A stretch of 64,000 nucleotides of DNA from the NCBI GenBank assembly GCA_958267355.1, contig OY279575.1, positions 1,310,295 to 1,374,294 of the forward strand, in the 5' to 3' direction. Origin of the DNA: an uncultured Alphaproteobacteria bacterium (GTDB taxonomy: Bacteria > Pseudomonadota > Alphaproteobacteria > JALCBB01). The position numbers and the translations under genes were made by a program. The notes beneath the pieces are model-generated. The model saw only the letters and a program-made list of their open reading frames with translations. It did no database searches and was not told the origin of the DNA. How positions within the stretch are numbered: the stretch's first letter is position 1; every line of letters starts with the position of its first letter. Below, piece after piece: positions 62,915 to 64,000 of the stretch.

Positions 62915-64000
62915 GCGCACAGACGCAAGGGATAACTCTCCCGCACAATCCCTGTCGTACAAGGCGGCGGGAGTCAGCTTAGAGCGGGCGGAAGACTCTG
63001 TAGCGGCGGCACGCCAAGCGGCGGCACAGACTGTGCGTACGGGTTTGCTGGAAGAGCTAGGGGGCTTTGGGGCTTTGTTTGATTTGCAGTTGGCGGGCTG
63101 GCATGACCCTGTCTTGGTGGCGGCGACAGATGGTGTTGGTACCAAGCTTTTGCTGGGTGATGAACTTGTGCATCTTGGTGCGCCACAGCGGGGGCAAGAA
63201 ATCTATGCAGGGCTCGGAATAGATTTGGTGGCGATGTGTGTTAATGACTTGGCGACTCGCGGGGCGGAAGCTTTGTTCTTTTTGGATTACATTGCCGCCG
63301 CCCACCTAGAGCAAGCGCGGACAGCGGCTTTGCTTGCGGGGATTGCGATAGGGTGCAAGCAGGCAGGTGCAGCTTTGTTGGGCGGTGAAACTGCCGAGCT
63401 ACCTGGGGTTTATGACTCAAAGGGCTATGATCTCGCGGGCTTTGCTGTCGGAGCTGTGGAACGCAATACACTTTTGCCACGCAAGCAAGCCATGCAAGCG
63501 GGAGACAAGTTATTTGCCTTCCCCGCAACGGGTGTCCATGCCAATGGCTTTTCTTTGGTGCGGGCGGTTTTGCAACGGGCTTGGCCTGATGAACAAGCGC
63601 GGGCGGAAGCTTTGTTGCGTCCTGCGGCTTTTGCTGAGTCGTGTTCTTTGGGTGAAGCCTTGCTGACTCCGACTCCGATCTTGGCACGCGAGCTACGCCA
63701 GCTTGCCCAGACGGGAAAGCTGAAGGGAGCAGCACATATTACAGGGGGCGGGATTGCAGGAAACTTGGTGCGAATTCTTCCCCACGGATTAACTGCCCTT
63801 GTTGAGTCAGGGGCGTGGCATATGCCTGCGGTTTTTGCTTGGCTTCAAGAGACAGGAGAAATTGACGCGCAAGAAATCTGGCGGGTTTTCAACTGCGGCT
63901 TAGCTGTTGTGCTAGTCGGAGATGAGTCGCTAGAAGAAGTTTTACCTGCTGAAGCTTTTGCCGTTGGCAGATTGGTAGCGGGCGACTCGCCAAGCGACAA
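62904..64000 (+). CDS. purM: AIR synthase PurM (3' end outside window)
   Basis: Phosphoribosylformylglycinamidine cyclo-ligase, running off the right edge. The translation shows SYKAAGVSLERAEDSV, LVAATDGVGTKLLLGDEL, GIDLVAMCVNDLATRGAEALFFLDYIA, LLGGETAELPGVYDSKGYDLAGFAVG and HITGGGIAGNLVRILP, all standard PurM. The start is ambiguous: GTG 62904 is the most conservative, with TTG 62889 and GTG 62874 one and two repeat units upstream. Even from 62904 there are about 19 residues before the conserved start. It follows purB by about 155 bp on the same strand. Confidence 0.93.
   Translation, partial: MASKRTDARDNSPAQSLSYKAAGVSLERAEDSVAAARQAAAQTVRTGLLEELGGFGALFDLQLAGWHDPVLVAATDGVGTKLLLGDELVHLGAPQRGQEIYAGLGIDLVAMCVNDLATRGAEALFFLDYIAAAHLEQARTAALLAGIAIGCKQAGAALLGGETAELPGVYDSKGYDLAGFAVGAVERNTLLPRKQAMQAGDKLFAFPATGVHANGFSLVRAVLQRAWPDEQARAEALLRPAAFAESCSLGEALLTPTPILARELRQLAQTGKLKGAAHITGGGIAGNLVRILPHGLTALVESGAWHMPAVFAWLQETGEIDAQEIWRVFNCGLAVVLVGDESLEEVLPAEAFAVGRLVAGDSPSD

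Noticed and set aside
62735-62935. 66-residue Lys/Ser-rich frame between purB and purM
   Set aside because: It starts inside purB and runs through the 15-bp repeat in a frame other than purM, with no sign of selection.

Overview
The window is bacterial chromosome from an alphaproteobacterium that I cannot place more precisely. The placement rests on gene order: maeB, mutS, murJ, trpS, a TauE/SafE exporter followed by a TIGR02186-type protein, a UspA protein and an Nfu-type NifU protein is a familiar alphaproteobacterial string. An alphaproteobacterial-type liv operon ending in a small DUF6867-like protein fits as well. No rRNA, CRISPR array, transposase or integrase is visible. By eye the base composition is moderately GC-rich, except for two AT-richer restriction-modification (R-M) islands.

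Layout. 0-18.8 kb: 3' end of nth, a lipoprotein, a bactofilin, a PfkB kinase, maeB, mutS, murJ, trpS, TauE, TIGR02186, usp, nfu and a glucosaminidase. 18.8-23.4 kb: R-M island 1 on the minus strand (C5 cytosine methyltransferase, GHKL ATPase, an unrecognised protein, a DUF6339-like protein), bordered by a duplicated fragment of the dnaJ 3' end. 23.7-27.1 kb: dnaK-dnaJ. 27.4-30.1 kb: a tungstate ABC transporter (tupBCA). 30.9-35.5 kb: a proline racemase-family enzyme and PutA. 35.5-41.7 kb: R-M island 2, with a DGQHR-domain (DndB-like) gene divergent from two nuclease/amino-methyltransferase pairs, then a charged unknown protein. 41.9 kb: tRNA-Thr(CGT). 41.9-46 kb: a D-Ala-D-Ala dipeptidase, a PNPOx-like protein and two LivK-type binding proteins. 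46.5-51.1 kb: livHMGF plus a DUF6867-like gene. 51.5-56.6 kb: hisS, a redoxin, an aldo/keto reductase, and an ArsR regulator with an ArsP-like permease. 57-64 kb: purine biosynthesis genes purL (with a PurS-like part), purQ, purB and the start of purM.

The strongest genome-wide signal is the amount of degenerate short-period tandem repeat. Arrays fill most intergenic gaps. In-frame arrays, usually 15 bp (five codons) and also 18, 24 or 39 bp, lie inside mutS, maeB, the PfkB kinase, tupA, livG, livM, an arsR gene and the signal-peptide region of two exported proteins. Intergenic arrays also use periods such as 13, 14 and 26 bp that would break a frame. Several arrays share a CCACAG core. The two R-M islands are nearly free of such arrays, which fits later acquisition.

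Functional groups: the R-M islands are probably anti-phage defence. The racemase-family gene and putA make a proline/hydroxyproline catabolic unit. The liv genes form a translationally coupled amino-acid uptake operon in which every junction is a 4-bp overlap. The pur genes give FGAM synthase, adenylosuccinate lyase and AIR synthase.
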